From NCBI GenBank assembly GCA_902806595.1, contig CADCXC010000038.1:2914001-2978000 (forward strand): DNA of 64,000 nt, written 5' to 3'. Numbering within the stretch: the stretch's first letter is position 1; the number at the start of each line of letters is the position of its first letter. The notes beneath the pieces are model-generated. The model was not told where the DNA came from, did not search any database, and was given only the letters and a program-made list of their open reading frames with translations. Source of the stretch: Pyrenopolyporus hunteri (lineage: Eukaryota > Ascomycota > Sordariomycetes > Xylariales > Hypoxylaceae). Both the position numbers and the translations under genes were made by a program. Positions 21,923-33,442 of this stretch are shown here, piece by piece.

Positions 21923-24826
21923 TCAAGACTTAGCCGGCCCTTTCGACTTCCAAAACTGCACCATGCGGCTAAAACGCTTGGATTTACTAAGCTTAGGCTT
22001 TTCCTCTTGGTCGGAATCGCAAGGGACCTCCATGCTTAGCTTGCTTCGCTCTCCATGAGCGCTACTGATGAGCCGACTAAGGCTGACCAAGCTCGATCTT
22101 CGGCGGCCGAACGCTGCCGCACTAAACGAGGCGGGCCGGTGATCGTGGAAAGGCATGTTCCTGGGTTGAACACCAGGAAGGAATGTACTGTCTCGTGTCA
22201 TCGTAGAATTACTGCTCGTCAAGGACGGAACATCAACTGAGATTCGTACTAATTCCGGACCAGGTTCCCCCATCAACAGTGAGTGGTAGTTGCTTTCATC
22301 TGCAATCGAGGACGGAGCGGTAGAGATTCGATGTGCGTCATATGACATCGGTGAGCGGGGCGAAGGGAATGACGAAGAATAGCTCATCGAGTACGGTGTA
22401 ACTGGCGTAGCCGAAGCGGCGGGGAACGCAATAGAACTCACGTCGACTGGATCAACCTCATCGTGTATATTCCTACGTGGAGATGGTGCGCTCGAGCCAG
22501 AGTAGTCTGGAGTGCTTAGGATATGGAGGGCGTGGCTAGGTGCAGTGTAGTTGGGTTCTTCCGCGATGATTTCCTCTCGAAGGCCGCTTGTAGAATTCTC
22601 GGTTCTTATCCTGGAGCCCGGGTGTTGCATGTCTAAACTTGACTCGCTATCCTTACGCGTAACGGAGGCGGGAGTCGCTTGGACGTCTATCGGGCTTATT
22701 TTGCTGTGCTCGCGTTCCTGCGTGGGCGTTGAGGCTGCGTCATCTTCGGCGCTGGACCTTGACTCAACTTCGTCGCCCGACGCGTCTTGGACTCCCGTAG
22801 AAGATTCCTCTGACGGAGTCTTTGCGCTCAGGTCCTCTTCCTCCTCTTCCTCTTCAAATACATCCGCCATGGTTGAAGAGCTGCCAAAGCGGTGTATGCC
22901 AAACCGGGCGGCTTCGAAAGGAGGCATCTCAGGGGCACTCTCGGCGCGGCGGTGGTAGTGCATGCCTGGGCCGCTAAAGCCTCTTAGACCGGCAGCACTA
23001 TGAAGCTGACGTTTGGGCGGAGCACCAGCCCTTTGCGCTTCGTCCCATTGAGGGTCGCGGCTGGAAGGAGTGTTGAATGGACCAAGAGCCGCATCAAGAT
23101 CAATCATAGGGAATGATACATCGTCCTCGTATGCTCGGGTAGACAATATGGTAGGAGAATCGGATTGAGGCTCAGTCACCATGACCACCGGTGCTATAGG
23201 CATCTCAGACAATTCCAAGAGGCTATCATCTAGATCTTCCATCTCCTGTTCCTGTTGCACTGGTGGAGTTTGGGAACGGCGGCGGGCTGATTTCGATTTA
23301 TGAGACCGTAATTTTGACTTTCTCGTCAGAATAGAGCCAGCCCACAACTTGACCTTTTTCTGCTTCTTCTTTCTCACCGAACTCCTCCTGCTCTCGGAAC
23401 GAGACAAGCGGCCGTCTACGTTTACTTCGTGCCCAGGAGCCTCAGACGGATTTATCGACTCTGAATTCTTATCCGCCAAATTGGACGATGAGCTTACCGG
23501 CCTCGTTCTCGTGGGTGAACCAGCATTCACGAAAGGTTCAAGCCCGAAGAATGACCATCTCCTAGGCGTTTTCGAGGGACTCCCATTTGTAGGCGACCCA
23601 GAGCCCATCTTCGGGAGCTGTGTTAATAGTGGGATGGAATTTCGCCGACGTGACGAAGAGTCTCCGTTAGGCACATGGACGCTTGGGCTCCGCTCTAAAA
23701 CGGCGCCCGCAGTACTGGGACGTGAATCATTCTTTGCGCGGGAACTAGGTGAGCCGACGAGACCGGTTGAATCGCGGTCCGTGGACGACGCCGCGTTGGT
23801 TGAGATTATAGACGACACACTTCCCGAAACCCGGTGACCCGGACGAACCGTCATCGTGCTCGACGTATCAGTCGAAATCAAGGATAGAGGGCGGGGGATG
23901 AATTCAAGCTTCTCCGAGAACCCAACTCGCGCTGTCTTTGGTGACGGAGTCGATTGCGGTTCAAGTTGAAGATCTACCTCCTGGTTTACACTTTGTGTTA
24001 CCTGCTGAGGTGGTAACTCAAGCTTAGGAGGTTCGATCTTTTGTCCAGGGAAATTGCGATAGTTCTCGTTAAAGTCGGCCGGGCTGGTTGGCGCACTACT
24101 GCCCCTCAGCGTTGCCGAGTTATTTGGCTTGAGTATCATAGTCAAATCGTGGCTAGAGATTGCTCCAGAACGGCGATGGGCGTGTCCTCTCTTCGGATGG
24201 GCGTCTACCGGCGACAGTTTGGGTGAAGAAATCCCGCTTTCCGACCTAGTCGGGCTTGTGCTCATCACAGTGATCGATCCGCCTGCTTTAAGCTTACCAC
24301 CTACGAATTCACTCCCACCTCGTCGGTGGCCATTGCGGACCGGAGGTAGTCTCGGCGATGGCGGGGAGAGAGGGCTGAGTAGCGAATCATTGGTCCCAAG
24401 ATTTGCACCAGGATTGAATGAAAAATCTGGCAAGGCAAGAGATTTAGAAGGTCGACCTGCGTCCGGACCAGCACTAGCGCCTGGGTTGAAACTGAAATCT
24501 GGTAGAGCCGATGGCCGGGATGGGGACTCTGCTGTTTCGGCGGTAAGATCTGAAGCCCTCTGGTGTATCTCTATAACAGATTGAGGCCGGCGTCCGGTAG
24601 CCCTAGAGAAAGACGAGGGAGCGGAAGAAGGAGGACGATTAGGGAACACGAAGGGCGGGTTCGGCGGAGGCAAGTTGACGCGCGACGATTGCGGACTATG
24701 AGCATCGGATTGGGTCGTATCGTCATCTCGAAGTGTCGAAAGACGAAGCTGGCCCGACGGGACATCGTTCACCGCACTCATAGTAGTCGTCTCAGTCGGA
24801 CGACTAACAGCAAATGCGGCAGCCAT
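21923..24826 (-). CDS. Large Pro/Ser-rich protein of filamentous fungi
   Basis: Single exon, 967 residues, almost entirely disordered: rich in Ser, Pro, Arg and Thr with many SP/TP and RxxS-type sites. The segment GRRPQSVIEIHQRASDLTAE (about residue 78) and a duplicated motif ALPDFSFNPGA (about 107 and 131) lie near the N-terminus. A strongly basic stretch (RKKKQKKVKLWAGS, then Arg/Lys/Ser-rich, about 485-520) resembles a nuclear localisation or membrane-binding patch. A poly-Glu run lies near 657. The C-terminus ends SKRFSRMVQFWKSKGPAKS. Proteins of this type are commonly labelled cell wall proline-rich protein in Aspergillus annotations, but there is no signal peptide here, so a wall location is doubtful. 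A scaffold or phospho-regulated role is only a guess. Met16 is an alternative start. Confidence 0.8.
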   Translation of the reverse strand: MAAAFAVSRPTETTTMSAVNDVPSGQLRLSTLRDDDTTQSDAHSPQSSRVNLPPPNPPFVFPNRPPSSAPSSFSRATGRRPQSVIEIHQRASDLTAETAESPSRPSALPDFSFNPGASAGPDAGRPSKSLALPDFSFNPGANLGTNDSLLSPLSPPSPRLPPVRNGHRRGGSEFVGGKLKAGGSITVMSTSPTRSESGISSPKLSPVDAHPKRGHAHRRSGAISSHDLTMILKPNNSATLRGSSAPTSPADFNENYRNFPGQKIEPPKLELPPQQVTQSVNQEVDLQLEPQSTPSPKTARVGFSEKLEFIPRPLSLISTDTSSTMTVRPGHRVSGSVSSIISTNAASSTDRDSTGLVGSPSSRAKNDSRPSTAGAVLERSPSVHVPNGDSSSRRRNSIPLLTQLPKMGSGSPTNGSPSKTPRRWSFFGLEPFVNAGSPTRTRPVSSSSNLADKNSESINPSEAPGHEVNVDGRLSRSESRRSSVRKKKQKKVKLWAGSILTRKSKLRSHKSKSARRRSQTPPVQQEQEMEDLDDSLLELSEMPIAPVVMVTEPQSDSPTILSTRAYEDDVSFPMIDLDAALGPFNTPSSRDPQWDEAQRAGAPPKRQLHSAAGLRGFSGPGMHYHRRAESAPEMPPFEAARFGIHRFGSSSTMADVFEEEEEEEDLSAKTPSEESSTGVQDASGDEVESRSSAEDDAASTPTQEREHSKISPIDVQATPASVTRKDSESSLDMQHPGSRIRTENSTSGLREEIIAEEPNYTAPSHALHILSTPDYSGSSAPSPRRNIHDEVDPVDVSSIAFPAASATPVTPYSMSYSSSFPSPRSPMSYDAHRISTAPSSIADESNYHSLLMGEPGPELVRISVDVPSLTSSNSTMTRDSTFLPGVQPRNMPFHDHRPASFSAAAFGRRRSSLVSLSRLISSAHGERSKLSMEVPCDSDQEEKPKLSKSKRFSRMVQFWKSKGPAKS

Positions 24827-27800
24827 TATTCCTGCAAGCCGCTCCGCGGCAAAGAGCGGGTGGAATCTAGAGGCAGCGGGATATCATAGGGTATCCTCAA
24901 GGGGAGTTGGTCGGTGAGGAAGACGTCGAGATCGGAAAGGCTAGTTGGACATGACAATCTGGCGATGCGCAAAGGCGATTATCGAGAGAAGAGTCTGATA
25001 AGGAAAGATCAGTTTCCAATTAAAAGTGAATAGTCCGAATGGCTGTTTCCAATCCCGCAGCCTCAGGTCGCAAATTCGTACCTTTACGTCGGTGAGGCGG
25101 ATTGTCTCGCTGGCGGTCGGTGTGGGTGGGTTTTTCCTATCGTCCAAGTTCCCTCCCGACAGGCTGGCCACAAAACGACCAAGGTAAAGATAGACGTACG
25201 ATGATAGAATTGAAAAGTGTAATAAAAGGAGCGGACGGCCAAGACCAGAGCAAATCGTAAAAAGACGAGATCTGCTTCTGGAATTGAGCCAGTAGTTGTT
25301 GTTGGTGGTGGTGGTGGTGGTGTGGGTTGAGGGTTGAGATAGAGGAGTGAGGGAAGGATTGAGGAGATTATCGCAGGTCGTAGACAACGCCTGGAAGATG
25401 GAAGTGTGGAAATCGAAAAAAGCCACTGTTAGGCTATTGGGTTGTGGCCATCTGGACCGTGCGGCCACCCTAGCGTCCCGACCTTGTACTGTATGTAATA
25501 AGTACCTTTAATAAGGATCTCAGGCTTGCAGGGACGAGGGTCGAAACAGCCTAGTACCAAGATACTTGCATGTAAGTTACATGAGTGAATGTGTCCTACC
25601 CTTGCTCGGTACCTCAATCTTCTAATAACGTCAATTAAACCGACAATTAAGATGCACTTGGATGATACCTATATCAATCCGTACACATAGGTGCAATAAA
25701 GAATGACGCTTACATACCAACGGTAATATATGCTAGTGACCATCCTATGGCAGGCTGCTTTCATTTAAGAAATACCTACATATTATGTACATAGCTGACG
25801 TTGACTGACTGGGGTTTATACTAGCTGAAGTTTCCAACATTGCCAACTCTCAACTCAAATCAAATCCCCCATTCGAGACTGCCCAGGTAGATTCAAAAGA
25901 GAGAGGTGTCGGCCAAAAGTACAGTGCTACTTGGCAGTACGTAGCATGCAACTTCCTTACCAAAGGTGGACAGAGTGCGTAAGATCTGCAGTGACACTAA
26001 GGGAGGCTTCTCCGTAGGGTCCCTGCAGACGACTGCGCCTACGTGGACTACCAAGGTACATAATACACTAATATCACTGTTGCCAGAGGCCTAATTGACA
26101 GGTAGGAAATTTTGTTCGTAAAACTTGTACATGCAAGCGGACCTCAGAGGCCGTCCTGACTGGTCCATGACCTCATGAGAACGACTAAAATGTGCCGTTT
26201 GAAGGCTGATTGAGGCTCGTGCAAGGTATGACGGAGGTACACAGCCGTGGATAAAGAGAATAAAAATAAAATAAACCGAAATAAAATAAAAACTCGAAAA
26301 AAAAGAGTCGAACACCAACACAGTATGCGTCGCCTAAAATAAATAATCACTCATTACCTAGTATAAAGAACACAAGCGCATACTGAATTATTGTGATGCG
26401 CAAGTGTTCGTAGAATGGAGTGCTGGAGAATCGGCCTCCCTGACAAGGGCAAACAGAACATTGGAACGTAAAGAGGTAGCACATTGAGAATAGCAAAAGT
26501 GGCTTGATTATTCTCCGCCGCCCTCGTTCAATCAAATGGGGAAACCTTACCTTTACCGTAGTATCACGAATACGTATGTAGCTACGTGGTGTAGGCAGAA
26601 ACAGAAACAATAACATCCATCCCCCCTAAAAAAAGAGAGTTCGTCCTACAATAGGCACATAATACAGATGTGTCCCCCGAAAGTCGAGGCCCCCCCTGAA
26701 GAGTACATACATAGGTACGTAGGTAGGTACCTATGTAGGTACATACACTAATTCTTCAGCGCAGCGCGGAGGCCAAAGGCAAACCGGCACCTTCAGTGGC
26801 CCAGATGCTGTGGGAACCCCTTGCAAATTACATGTATGCATCTACGTGTACATACAGCACGTAGCCAGAACCGCTTGCCTCTTTGGGAGGTAGGCCCAGA
26901 GTCTTCGGTCTTCCCCTGCAGCACTCTATCCCTTCTTGGTCATCGACCCCCCGCGCTTCTTACCTTCGGTTACTTGGTTGCATTTGCGGCTGGAGGGGCT
27001 TTCAGGACTTTGTGTCAATCAATCCTACTCTATACATACTTGCGCATACATAGGTCTCGGTGATCCGTCCTTGCTCGTTTACATACTACGAAGTACCGGC
27101 AGGTGGACACGGGCGGTGTCGTTACCTATGTATATGAGCGTAAAGGGGGGGAATACAATCACGGCCAACTGACGCACTATAGAGACACTTAAACATACAC
27201 CAAGATACATACCTACCTACTTAATTTTCCGGCTAGTGCTTTTCGTCCTCATTCCCGAAAACTTCAACAAGTCAAACGCGAGACGGGGCCGAGACGTAAA
27301 ATAGAGTCGGACGAGCCAAGCTACATGTAGGTAGCTAGGTAATTTGCGCAACTCGGCCTCTCTTTAGCGCAAGGCGAGCAGCCGGCCTAGCCGTAGTCAC
27401 GATTTGCATACCACTTTTTCGAACATACCGACACCACCTACACCAAAGATACTATACACACTGCTGCAAGCCCGTAAGCAGCCGTTGCATTAGCCTCCAC
27501 GGTTTGCGGCCAACCAGGTTAGCGAATCCGAGGCGCTCAGATAAGTCTACATGAAGTCTGTGGGTATTTCGCCGGATAAAGATAAGTCAACTCAACTGTC
27601 AGCTTCCATCCTCCTGCCTCTACCCATCCCATTGGGGTCTTCCCTAAATGTTTTAATATCAAAACAACTCAAAGCAGACGAACTAGTAGCACGGAATCGA
27701 ACTAATAGAGCGGAGAGGGAAAAGAAGGTGAAAAAAGACGAAAGTAATGATCGACAACCAACAATTCATCATTTCCGATGTTATTTACCTAACTTATCTA

Positions 27801-29018
27801 GCTATATCTAAGAATATCGCAACAAACGAACCGAGTTCACGGGAAAAAAAAAAAAAAAAAAGAAAAAAGAGAGAGTGATCTCGTTTCCAATCTCTCTAAT
27901 AACAGATCCCAGGAAACAAATGACAAAATATAGCGCGTCGTATATCCACGCATTCGCTGGCGGCTGTGCCCAAGCCTCTCTCCAAGTAATTATTTCTTAA
28001 TACGGACGCGGAGGGCGGTACGGCGATGGGCAAAACCGGGTGAGCCCTGGCCTTTGGGGGGTCAAGTGATGTCTTATAGCGAGCCTGACAACCAGGCCCC
28101 CAAGCCTCGAGCAAGGTTGCGGTAGTGAATACTCTGCGGAGAAACCCCTGCTTCGTGATATCGAGCCCTTGGGGGGTCAGCCGAAGCTATACCCTAACCA
28201 TATTATTAGCATGGTATTTATCCTAAGGTCTAGTATACATTAAGGTACGCGTACATACCTAGGCATGCATATACACACTTACAGACAACATCGAAACAGA
28301 ATTTCTCATCTACAGCCTTTTGTCTCAAGAGTATGTGATAAGGCTTCAACACATATGAATTTGCGAGGAGCGCTCTAATGAAGGATTACCGGGCATATAC
28401 GAGCACTAAGCAAGTTACGGTTCTGTCTGATTCGTATTACCATAGGTAGTACATAGGTACATGGTATACGAGCATCTAGTTGCGCAGGAATGGAATGAAG
28501 ACTAGAAAAATTACCCGACTCGAGCAACGAGAACGCCCATCTTGTTTCACTAATGTAAGGCACGTAACCAATCAGATTGTTAGATTGATTATGACGACCA
28601 ACCAAATTTCCCTGCACAACATGTCTAGTGCCTTGATTTGATTGGACCCGGTGACATGGGGCAATTTGCGACTGGAAGAATGGTTCATCCGGCACCGCCA
28701 CGATTTTTTTGAGATGGCGCGGACGCAATCCAATCAGGTTCCATTCAAGTTCTAGCCGGCCCGAGTACTCCACTTCAACTTAGCATGTACCCACATACGT
28801 GTAGGTAGGTACCTAGCCTGTGGGACCTCCAGCATCCTAATTTTTTTCTTGTTCACAAAATTACCAACCCCGATACGCCTCTTGGCGATAGAATACATCT
28901 TGCGCGCAACCCGACGAATAACGCCTACGAGGGACACAAAACACTACGCTTGATATCGAGTCAACATAAGCAGCTTGCGACAAATACCAGTCACCCCCAA
29001 CCCGATTTACCTGTCATC
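24827..29018. other. Gene-poor region of 4.2 kb
   Basis: No gene is supported on either strand. The left end is the upstream region of the 967-residue gene and includes a GT/GGT-rich tract at 25300-25325. A palindrome of TAGGTA units lies at 26703-26746, an 18-A run at 27844-27861, and two copies of TTGGGGGGTCA at about 28055 and 28170. Open frames of 60-175 codons (for example 24941-25468 minus) lack recognisable domains. Confidence 0.45.
26703..26746. repeat. Palindrome built from TAGGTA units
   Basis: Perfect 11-bp arms, TACATAGGTAC at 26708-26718 and its reverse complement at 26727-26737, around an 8-base spacer GTAGGTAG. The whole is flanked by direct copies of GTACATAC at 26703-26710 and 26739-26746. 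Confidence 0.85.
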
Positions 29019-29479
29019 ATGTCGGGTACCATGGTGGAAGTGGAAAAGAAGCAAGAGTCGCTAGGCATGCGCAAAAATGGTGAGGGTGGCCTCATTCGTT
29101 CGCGATGAACTCGCGGCTTACTCGAATAAACTGCAGGCAAGCAATGGCATGCCCCGCGGAAGGCATTCCGCCCAGGGTCCGGCTTAACGTCATACGAGCA
29201 AAGAACGAAGCTACGCATGGCGGCCGCCGCAACGAAAGCGAAGGAAAAGGAGATGAAAGACGAGAAGGAAGCAGAAAGACAGGTATAGCCGATACCATAA
29301 AACAGATTTCAGCAGAGCGCAACTAATGCAAGGACTAGCAACGAGTCCAAGCCATCAAAGAAAAGCGTGCGGCAAAAGAGGAGAAGGAGAGGTACGAGAA
29401 GATGGCCGAGAAAATGCACAAGAAGCGAGTAGAGCGTCTAAAGAGAAAGGAGAAGCGCAATAAGCTCATCAACTCATGA
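29019..29479 (+). CDS. CGR1: rRNA-processing protein Cgr1
   Basis: Three exons, 29019-29079, 29137-29282 and 29339-29479, give 115 residues; no single open frame shows it. Introns of 57 and 56 bp have GTGAGG/CAG and GTATAG/TAG ends. After an N-terminal SLGMRKNG comes the diagnostic block GKQWHAPRKAFRPGSGLTSY, then a highly charged Lys/Glu/Arg helix (KAKEKEMKDEKEAERQ, AIKEKRAAKEEKERYEKMA, KRVERLKRKEKRNKL) to the end. This is the Cgr1 family, whose usual length is about 110-120. Cgr1 is a nucleolar protein needed for 60S subunit maturation (pre-rRNA cleavage in the ITS2/5.8S-25S region). The third-exon boundary is read at CTAG, giving ERQ joined to QRVQAIKEK, in line with the family pattern. 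Confidence 0.93.
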
Positions 29480-30398
29480 ACCACCACACCCCGCTAGAGA
29501 ATCCGGTCTTCGATTACTACCTGGTTCCGCACCAGGAATGCAGAACTAAGACGCTGTCAAGTCAATCGATGGATTCAACAACATAACTAGCCTGGGGAAC
29601 AGGCATCCGCTTCCATCAATGGATTTAATAAATCTACGGGCATGGGAATCAAGCGGTAAATAAGGACCCAGTCGGCCAATTTCCCAACGAGGGAAAAGAC
29701 AGCATTCGGTCCTCGGTATTCTCTCCGGAACCGCCTCTAAGTCAGGAGCAGTGACAGTCCGAAATAGAGGAAACGGTCTTTGGGAAGCATAAAGGATTAT
29801 GGGCGTTAACTATTGCAATACCCAGTTCATGAGGGTTTGGGCAATCAGAAATATATAGCTCATAAAATCTGGTACGTCTAAGAATTCCGTAACGTAGTCT
29901 TAGCCATCTATGAATATCCCTTGGTTGTAAAGCTACACATGGAGCAGTGATGCTATTAATAAAGCACCTACACGTATGTTTAGGCCCCTCTTAGATGGAT
30001 GCACGTATGGAAATATACCATACAATGGCACCTACGGTACCTTAGGTACCTATACCAGTAAACTCAATGCCTAATAGCATGTGAAAGGGCGGAAGTTTCC
30101 GTAGTGGGGTCGCTTCTATGGACTCTCCGGCTTTCCGTCACTGACCCAATAGAAGTAGGTACCTACCTGGTAGGTACTAAGGTAGGTATTGTCCAGCACT
30201 TTGTCCAGCCTATTCCCTCCAAGTTTAAAGAGCCTACCTACTAGCCATACGGGTGTACAAGTTACAAAGTGTCTAAATTTATTTGCTCTACGTGCACTTA
30301 ATGCGCAATGCGACGTGCGTATTCCTCCCTTTATTCGAAGGCGCGTGATATAAATCAAGGTACCCTACCTTACGTCGTCCATTCTCGTACCTGCAGAA
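29480..30398. other. Intergenic, same-strand spacer
   Basis: About 920 bp between CGR1 and the next plus-strand gene. TAGGTA/TACCTA clusters lie at 30027-30056 and 30155-30190. No coding sequence seen. Confidence 0.5.
30155..30190. repeat. TAGGTA/TACCTA motif cluster
   Basis: Contains GTAGGTACCTACCTGGTAGG, a self-complementary core about 210 bp upstream of the next start codon. Confidence 0.7.
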
Positions 30399-31554
30399 AT
30401 GTCCAAGAATCAAGAATTCGACCTCCTGAAACCTGTGACCACCTCTCCACAACGGCCTCGTCACCAACTAAGACGGTCGATAACTGAGCTATCGTCGCCA
30501 ATCAAGCTACCCCGACACCACCACCACCACCATCACTTACATCATCATCATCACCATCAGCGGAAGGATCGAGACAACGATGATCAGACTCCCTTCCCCG
30601 CAAGCCACATGCTTCAGCTACCACGAGGCTCATTCGAGTTATCGCGATCCGAGGCCACCACTCCGTATGCGACATCCGAAACGGGCTTCAAAATAAATAT
30701 GCTGAACCCAACGTCCGACGATGCTACCCATAGCATTGGATCTACCGCACCCCAACAGACTCCAATGGATCAGGAAGAGATGTTGCGCGAACAGAAGGAA
30801 AAGGCAGCATCAACAATAACGTTCGTCACTACAACTACTACGATAGGGGTCGGGAGAAGACCGGCCATGCTCTTCTATAGCTAACATCCTTAATAGCGGG
30901 CTACGGAAATCACTTGTAGAGCTAAGCAGTTATTCGACCACAACCACGATACGCCTCGACGATACGTACTATTCCGTTCTCGAGAAGCTCAGCGTGCTCC
31001 AAAGCAGGATAATCGCACTCAAAGAGCTTGCAAGCATGTCGCAAGGGCTCGATCAGAACTTCAGGGCGGAGTCGCGAGGACTAGTGAGCGAGCTAGAGCA
31101 GCAGGCAGACTCGTTCGGCCACTTTGGCGATCAGCAGAAGCGAATCGAGGAATTACAGGGCCGCATACACGCAGGCCGCGATAAAGTCGAAGCCCTCAGT
31201 AAACGCGTCGATAAGGTGCGGGAACGGATCGAAAACTGGGCAAGAGCCGATAGAGAATGGCGAGAAAAAACAAGGAAGCGCCTCAAAATCATATGGATTA
31301 TCACATCTGTATTGATTTTCTCGTTAATTCTTATCTTATTCGGAGCTCAGTATGCGTCCTCGAATGGAGATACTCCGGCGGCCGAGGACTTAGCGTCTAG
31401 TAGTGGGCAAGGAGGACCGGATATGAACAACTTGAGTGGAAACCAAAGTATGAGAGTTGCCGCCATGGTAGACGAAGTGAGAGAAGCACTCGAAAGCAGG
31501 AAAGGCGACGAGCCTGCTGGGGATGCTGTGTTTCGAGCCCTTGACGAGCTGTGA
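30399..31554 (+). CDS. His-rich coiled-coil single-pass membrane protein
   Basis: Two exons, 30399-30820 and 30897-31554, give 359 residues. The intron has a GTTCGT donor, a GCTAAC branch site and TAG acceptor and joins in phase 2. The N-terminal half is disordered and carries a histidine block (13 of 14 residues, near residues 45-58). Exon 2 encodes a heptad-like coiled coil (about 165-275: VLEKLSVLQSRIIALKEL, QQKRIEELQGRIHAGRDKV, LSKRVDKVRERIENW), a basic stop-transfer KTRKRLK, one transmembrane segment (IIWIITSVLIFSLILILFGA, about 285-305) and a short acidic/Ser tail. The topology suggests a tail-anchored-like or organelle-membrane tether with a cytosolic coiled coil. I do not recognise a named family. 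Confidence 0.78.
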
Positions 31555-32853
31555 CTCGAGCGGGAGGGGTACTCGGCCATTGGACCATGACCCCGAGGAA
31601 TATATCGAATTAGCGACAATGATACCCCTAGCGACTGTCGGTGCAGAACTGACCTGCAGATACCATGAAGCATATAATAAACGCCACCAACTGCGGTTTT
31701 CTCATGACAGCTAATCCGCTTACGGTCAACGTCACCGGCGGAGATAGCCGAGTATTTATTATTGGGTTTTCCGTGTGCCTAGATGCCATGAGATTTGGCC
31801 ACGTGTAACGCTTGTCGGGAGACGTCTAGAAACCTCATTATATGAACATAAGCGGACCATCTAAAGAGGATTAGGATGACACCGGGGGACGGAACTCGGA
31901 AGGGAGAACGGTAGTACTAACGCCCAACTAACCAAGAGGCCTAGCTACGTACGTAATCCAGCTCATGCCGTTCTAGCCGCGTGTACACCTCTACGCAGCC
32001 GAACAACCGGCCCCATCCCTCCCTAAGGCCGGAAGTGGTGGAGCTGATACGGAACACAGCACAACCCATGGTTGCGTAATTGTATAGCCCTAGATTTCCA
32101 GTGTGACTCATTGTATGTATAGCCGCAGAATATGTGTTCGAAGATAGGTACTCGGGGATTCAACTTCATACGTGTCTGCTTTTCTGAGTTAATCATGGTG
32201 ATAATCAGCTATGTTTACGAAGTCTCAATAATACTTACTACCGGTACCGCATATGATTACCGTCCTACAAGGGCAGATCAATGGGTACCTATCTTTATTG
32301 ATGAACTTGGGTAGATAGGTACCTTATCTACATAGGTAGGGAATATCTGGGTGTCAGTTGGTAAGACTTGAAGTAGAGGTATGGATACCCGTAGGCAGGA
32401 TACCCATAGGCAGGTAGGTACATGCACGTTCGTACCTTGAATGCGGCAATGGGACACATGACATACCAACTTTAACTCGCTTGCCGACGTCATAGCTCAG
32501 CCACTCGGTTCCCCATTCAGACCATGCTACCTGCCCCTTCGGTTGGTATGACAGATGGAAGCAATTATCTCCAATTCGGTTAAGATAAGGCGCTACTGTT
32601 CAACAGCGCCTCTGTATGGAGCCGGACCTGAGACGCCCTGATTTATCGTCTTGGCCGTCTTCAACCCAATCTCAACCAAAGGTCCGGAACACAACTTGAT
32701 TAGACCACATGAGAGATACCAGCCAGACAACGGGAATACACAGAGTAACCCAACTAAGGTTCAGTTCTAAGTACAATACATATCTAGGTACATACCCACG
32801 TGAATTGCAGTACATCATTTCACACACAACGCCGTATAACTATACCATTGAAC

Positions 32854-32960
32854 ATACATAGGTACCTAGGTATCTAGGTACCTACCTGGGTAATAAGGTA
32901 CATTAGGTAGGTGGGCCAAGTACCTATATACCTGTTAGTTGTAAGTACATGTAGGTAGCT
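32854..32960. repeat. TAGGTA/TACCTA motif cluster
   Basis: The densest cluster in the window: repeated ATAGGTACCTAGGTATC-type palindromic units in both orientations over about 100 bp. Confidence 0.75.
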
Positions 32961-33040
32961 TTCCTACCTTAATCTTTGCAGGGCGCCAATCTCGCTCTTT
33001 CACTGCCTCACCCCAAGCCAAGTCCTTATCCCTTAATTGT

Positions 33041-33094
33041 GTTTCTTTTATTTCGTTTTTCTTTTCTTTTCGTTTCCTTTCTTTTTCAATCTCC
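33041..33094 (+). promoter_or_regulatory. Pyrimidine-rich tract upstream of the PX gene
   Basis: Nearly continuous T/C sequence about 350-400 bp before the start codon. CT tracts of this kind are common near fungal transcription starts; the assignment is inferred from position and composition only. Confidence 0.3.
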
Positions 33095-33216
33095 TAGGTA
33101 ATCATTCATTTGGCAATATAGACATACCCTTAACCCAAACGAACACGGTTGAGTTTGTTTATTCCCGAGAATTGTGTGGCTGACCAGATATATACAAGCC
33201 CGTCGATTACCTATCG

Positions 33217-33245
33217 TACCTACCTACCTAGGTACCTACCTATCG
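33217..33245. repeat. TAGGTA/TACCTA motif cluster
   Basis: TACCTACCTACCTAGGTACC followed by more TACCTA units, about 200 bp upstream of the PX gene. Confidence 0.7.
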
Positions 33246-33442
33246 ATATTCCCCGCCATAATAATTAATCCACCGACCAATACAACAATACGCGCCGGAT
33301 ACAATTACTAACGCCCCCTTCCAACAAGAGCGACAAACGATATAGCAAGGACGGGTCGGAGGACTAGCACGAGGACGACAGCTTACGTCCACCCATTATC
33401 TTGGGTTAAAAAAGGAAAACGAGATCAAATTCAACTTCGGAG

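Larger units (their letters stand above)
31555..33442. other. Intergenic region, 1.9 kb
   Basis: No gene supported. Dense TAGGTA/TACCTA motifs at 32284-32345, 32854-32960 and 33217-33245, and a pyrimidine-rich tract at 33041-33094 that may be core promoter or leader of the PX gene. Confidence 0.5.

Noticed and set aside
24941..25468. 175-codon frame on the minus strand
   Set aside because: Its middle is a translated GGT/GT repeat giving poly-Thr; no family pattern, lies in the leader of the 967-residue gene.
28019..28180. Two copies of TTGGGGGGTCA considered as part of a small structured RNA
   Set aside because: No tRNA boxes, no consistent stem and no known RNA consensus; only an 11-base repeat.
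32480..32530. TAGCTCAG-like string considered as a tRNA A box
   Set aside because: No matching B box (GGTTCGAxxCC) or cloverleaf within tRNA length; no other tRNA candidate in the window held up either.
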